NCBI GenBank assembly: GCA_029244465.1
Contig: JAQWQN010000035.1
Coordinates: 1 to 8,143, forward strand
Source of the DNA: Pseudomonadales bacterium
GTDB lineage: Bacteria > Pseudomonadota > Gammaproteobacteria > Pseudomonadales > Azotimanducaceae
DNA length: 8,143 nucleotides
Reading direction: 5' to 3'
Part shown: one piece after another, positions 6,228-8,143 of the stretch
Position numbering within the stretch: the first letter of the stretch is position 1
Layout: each line of letters starts with the position of its first letter
The notes under the pieces: generated by a model
Seen by the model: only the letters and a program-made list of their open reading frames with translations
Told to the model about the DNA's origin: nothing
Database searches by the model: none
Position numbers and translations under genes: made by a program

Positions 6228-6244
6228 CAGCGTAGTCTACGCTG
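6228..6244. promoter_or_regulatory. Perfect 17-bp palindrome, candidate operator
   Basis: cagcgtag and ctacgctg flank a single central t, giving 8-bp perfect arms in the divergent promoter region. It lies 59 bp before the reductase start and 104 bp before the DUF1800 start. The size and position suit a dimeric helix-turn-helix regulator. No regulator gene is in the window, so its identity is unknown. Confidence 0.55.
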
Positions 6245-6348
6245 AACTGGTGAGTGTCGGAAGGGTGTGCTGCGATCCCCGGCCTCGAGCGCGGATAGGC
6301 TTGCTCGACTAGGAATGGTAGGCTAGACCAGTGCTTGGGAGATTAAAA

Positions 6349-8143
6349 ATGAAACTGACTTTCGTGGTGGCAATAGCGCTCGCTGCGCAAAGCGCCTTCG
6401 CCGAATTGGACTTGGCGCCTATAGACGAGGCGAATTGGAATGCAGCATACGCTAGCCATTTGCTGTCTCGGTCCGGATTTGGGGGCTCGCCAGAGGAAAT
6501 CGCTGAATTGACCAAGCGAACCGCACGTGCGGCGGTGACACGTGTGCTTAAAGGTGGCGTTGATAGTGCCAGTAGTGCTCAACCTGAAGAAGCAAAGTTT
6601 GAGCACTCCGGTGTGTTTGAACCAGGACTCGACCCGTTCCCTCCTAGTCGGCCTGCCACAACCCGGCTTGCGAAAGCACAAGGCCACGCCTTGGGAGTAA
6701 ACGTTAAGGCAAGTGGCAATCGACCACTACAGCCGGTTGTCAATAAGTTTTTCTATTGGCTGCGAGCAAGTCGGTTGGAGACGGACCGAGTCGCTTATTG
6801 GTGGGCAGAGCGAATGCTCACGACTGATCATCCGTTGCAGGACAAATTGGCGCTATTTTGGCACGGCCACTTTGCAACCAATGAAGACAAAGTGCGCGAC
6901 TATCGCAAGATGCTTTTGCAGCTTGAAACACTTCGCGAAAACGGCTTGGGTAACTTTAGAGAACTCCTGATCAGCATGGCTCAGGACCCTGCTATGTTGG
7001 TATTTTTGGATGCAGGGGTAAACACGAAGGACTCTCCCAACGAAAATTTTGCTCGAGAAATCATGGAATTATTCACCATGGGTGTGGGCAACTACAGTGA
7101 ACGCGATGTGCAAGAAGCCGCCCGAGCCTTCACCGGGTGGAATGTTGATAACTTGTCTTTTCATGTGGATGAAGACAATCACGATACAAACGAAAAACGT
7201 TTTTTGGGGCAGCGTGGATCTTTCGATGGCGTTGAAGTGGTCGACATCATTCTCGCACAACCCGCGACAGGAGATTTCATCGCATCCAAATTGTATCGCT
7301 ATTTCGTCAACGAGGATCTCGACCAAGCGCATGAACAGCAACTCGGCAATATGTTACGCAGCGTTGAGTACGATGTTGGCGAGTATTTGTCAGCCCTGTT
7401 TTTAAGCCGTGATTTTTACGCCAGCCGCAACATGGGCTCGCGGATCAAGAGCCCAGTAGAGATGGTGGTCAGCACTTATCGGAAGTTGGGGCTTGATCGA
7501 ATACCCGGCGTGCCGGACTTTAACATCGCGACAGGGTCCCTGGGCCAACGCCTGATGCATCCGCCTACAGTAGCGGGCTGGAGCGAAGGGCGTAGCTGGA
7601 TTACCCCTAGCTTGATGTTCGAGCGGGCCAATTTTGCGTTGGATGTTTTGTTCCCTGATATCGGTTTTATCCCACCAGATAGATATCCGTTCCTTGGTGA
7701 GGTGGTCAATGTACAGGACAGATTGCGGCAGGGGATGAGTATCGCGGCTGCGACCAAACCAACCGGCGTCGCCGATGATGGCATGATAGCGGCCTCGAAT
7801 CTCCTGGCAGACCGCGACGAGGCATTCAATACCCGCCTGGGGAGCATGCGCGGCTGGCAAATGGCGATAGAAAAGGTGCGGCCGATTCCAAGAACAATGG
7901 CCGCTGTAGATTTGGCCGCTTATGTTCAAAGCCGCGAACTGGGGACGCCGGAACAAGTGGTAGATAATTTGGCCGCGCGATTTTTTAGTGTCACCCTCAG
8001 TGCCGACACGAAAGAGGCGTTAGCCGCTTATTTGGTCGCAGAACTTGGCTCAACAGACGTGCTGAGTTCGCTCAGCTTTGCAGAGGAGGCGTTACGCAAA
8101 CTGCTCCATCGCATGCTGAGCCTGCCGGAATATCAACTTGGAT
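6349..8143 (+). CDS. DUF1800 family exported protein (3' end cut by window)
   Basis: The frame is open from the ATG at 6349 to the window edge, giving 598 residues without a stop. It has GGGAG at 6337-6341, 7 nt before the ATG. A Sec signal peptide is clear (MKLTFVVAIALAAQSAFA, cleavage near residue 18). DUF1800 hallmarks follow in order: HLLSRSGFG (37-45), KLALFWHGHFAT (166-177), NENFAREIMELFTMGVGNY (231-249), EAARAFTGW (256-264), FLGQRGSFDG (285-294), QPATGDFIASKLYRYFV (304-320), RIKSPVEMV (365-373) and PPTVAGWSEGRSWI (405-418). The family is widespread in Proteobacteria and Planctomycetes, and its biochemical role is unknown. It is often followed by a DUF1501 gene, which would lie just past 8143. 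It is divergent from the reductase-larC operon. Confidence 0.92.
   Translation, partial: MKLTFVVAIALAAQSAFAELDLAPIDEANWNAAYASHLLSRSGFGGSPEEIAELTKRTARAAVTRVLKGGVDSASSAQPEEAKFEHSGVFEPGLDPFPPSRPATTRLAKAQGHALGVNVKASGNRPLQPVVNKFFYWLRASRLETDRVAYWWAERMLTTDHPLQDKLALFWHGHFATNEDKVRDYRKMLLQLETLRENGLGNFRELLISMAQDPAMLVFLDAGVNTKDSPNENFAREIMELFTMGVGNYSERDVQEAARAFTGWNVDNLSFHVDEDNHDTNEKRFLGQRGSFDGVEVVDIILAQPATGDFIASKLYRYFVNEDLDQAHEQQLGNMLRSVEYDVGEYLSALFLSRDFYASRNMGSRIKSPVEMVVSTYRKLGLDRIPGVPDFNIATGSLGQRLMHPPTVAGWSEGRSWITPSLMFERANFALDVLFPDIGFIPPDRYPFLGEVVNVQDRLRQGMSIAAATKPTGVADDGMIAASNLLADRDEAFNTRLGSMRGWQMAIEKVRPIPRTMAAVDLAAYVQSRELGTPEQVVDNLAARFFSVTLSADTKEALAAYLVAELGSTDVLSSLSFAEEALRKLLHRMLSLPEYQLG

Larger units (their letters stand above)
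6169..6348. promoter_or_regulatory. Divergent intergenic control region with palindrome
   Basis: These 180 bp separate the reductase-larC operon from the DUF1800 gene and must hold promoters for both. On the minus strand, TATACG (6215-6210) is a possible -10 for the reductase, but no good -35 stands at the usual distance; the palindrome at 6228-6244 falls there instead. No convincing promoter hexamers were found for the plus-strand gene. Confidence 0.5.

Noticed and set aside
6679..6693. Inverted repeat caaggc-cac-gccttg
   Set aside because: It is a 6-bp-arm repeat deep inside the DUF1800 coding region, and nothing else around it suggests function.

Overview
The window holds six protein-coding genes in two divergently transcribed blocks, separated by one gene-poor convergent gap. 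No rRNA, tRNA, CRISPR array, transposase or phage gene is visible. Closely spaced operons, mixed ATG/TTG starts, a Tat-exported aldo/keto reductase-like protein, an exported DUF1800 protein and CoA-ester catabolism point to a Gram-negative bacterium. My best guess is an uncultured, probably marine, (gamma)proteobacterium. That placement is inference from gene content and was not tested phylogenetically.

Left block (7-3523). A three-gene minus-strand operon reads MaoC N-terminal-type protein (2283-1831), MaoC C-terminal-type protein (1834-1412, ATGA overlap), then an amidase-signature hydrolase (1398-7, 13-nt gap holding its ribosome binding site). Divergent from it, across 100 bp, is a CoA-transferase family III protein (2384-3523). 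It carries the His/Asp/Glu set of alpha-methylacyl-CoA racemase. Together these look like a small catabolic module for a branched or sterol-like acyl-CoA, possibly one released from an amide. The real substrate cannot be read from the sequence.

Gap (3524-3932). This convergent intergenic stretch has a nest of inverted and direct repeats of one octamer around a 9-bp hairpin (3537-3617). It is followed by an AT-rich patch and a weak hairpin that could end the larC transcript.

Right block (3933-8143). A two-gene minus-strand operon encodes a Tat-signal aldo/keto reductase-like protein and, overlapping its 3' end, LarC, the nickel-insertion enzyme of nickel-pincer nucleotide (NPN) cofactor synthesis. 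LarA, LarB and LarE are absent from the window. Divergent from this operon, across 180 bp that contain a perfect 17-bp palindrome, is a DUF1800 gene with a Sec signal peptide that runs off the right edge.

The points most worth following are the orphan larC coupled to an exported reductase-like protein that lacks the usual catalytic His, a 30-bp near-perfect palindrome lying in frame in the first codons of the MaoC operon, and the octamer repeat nest.
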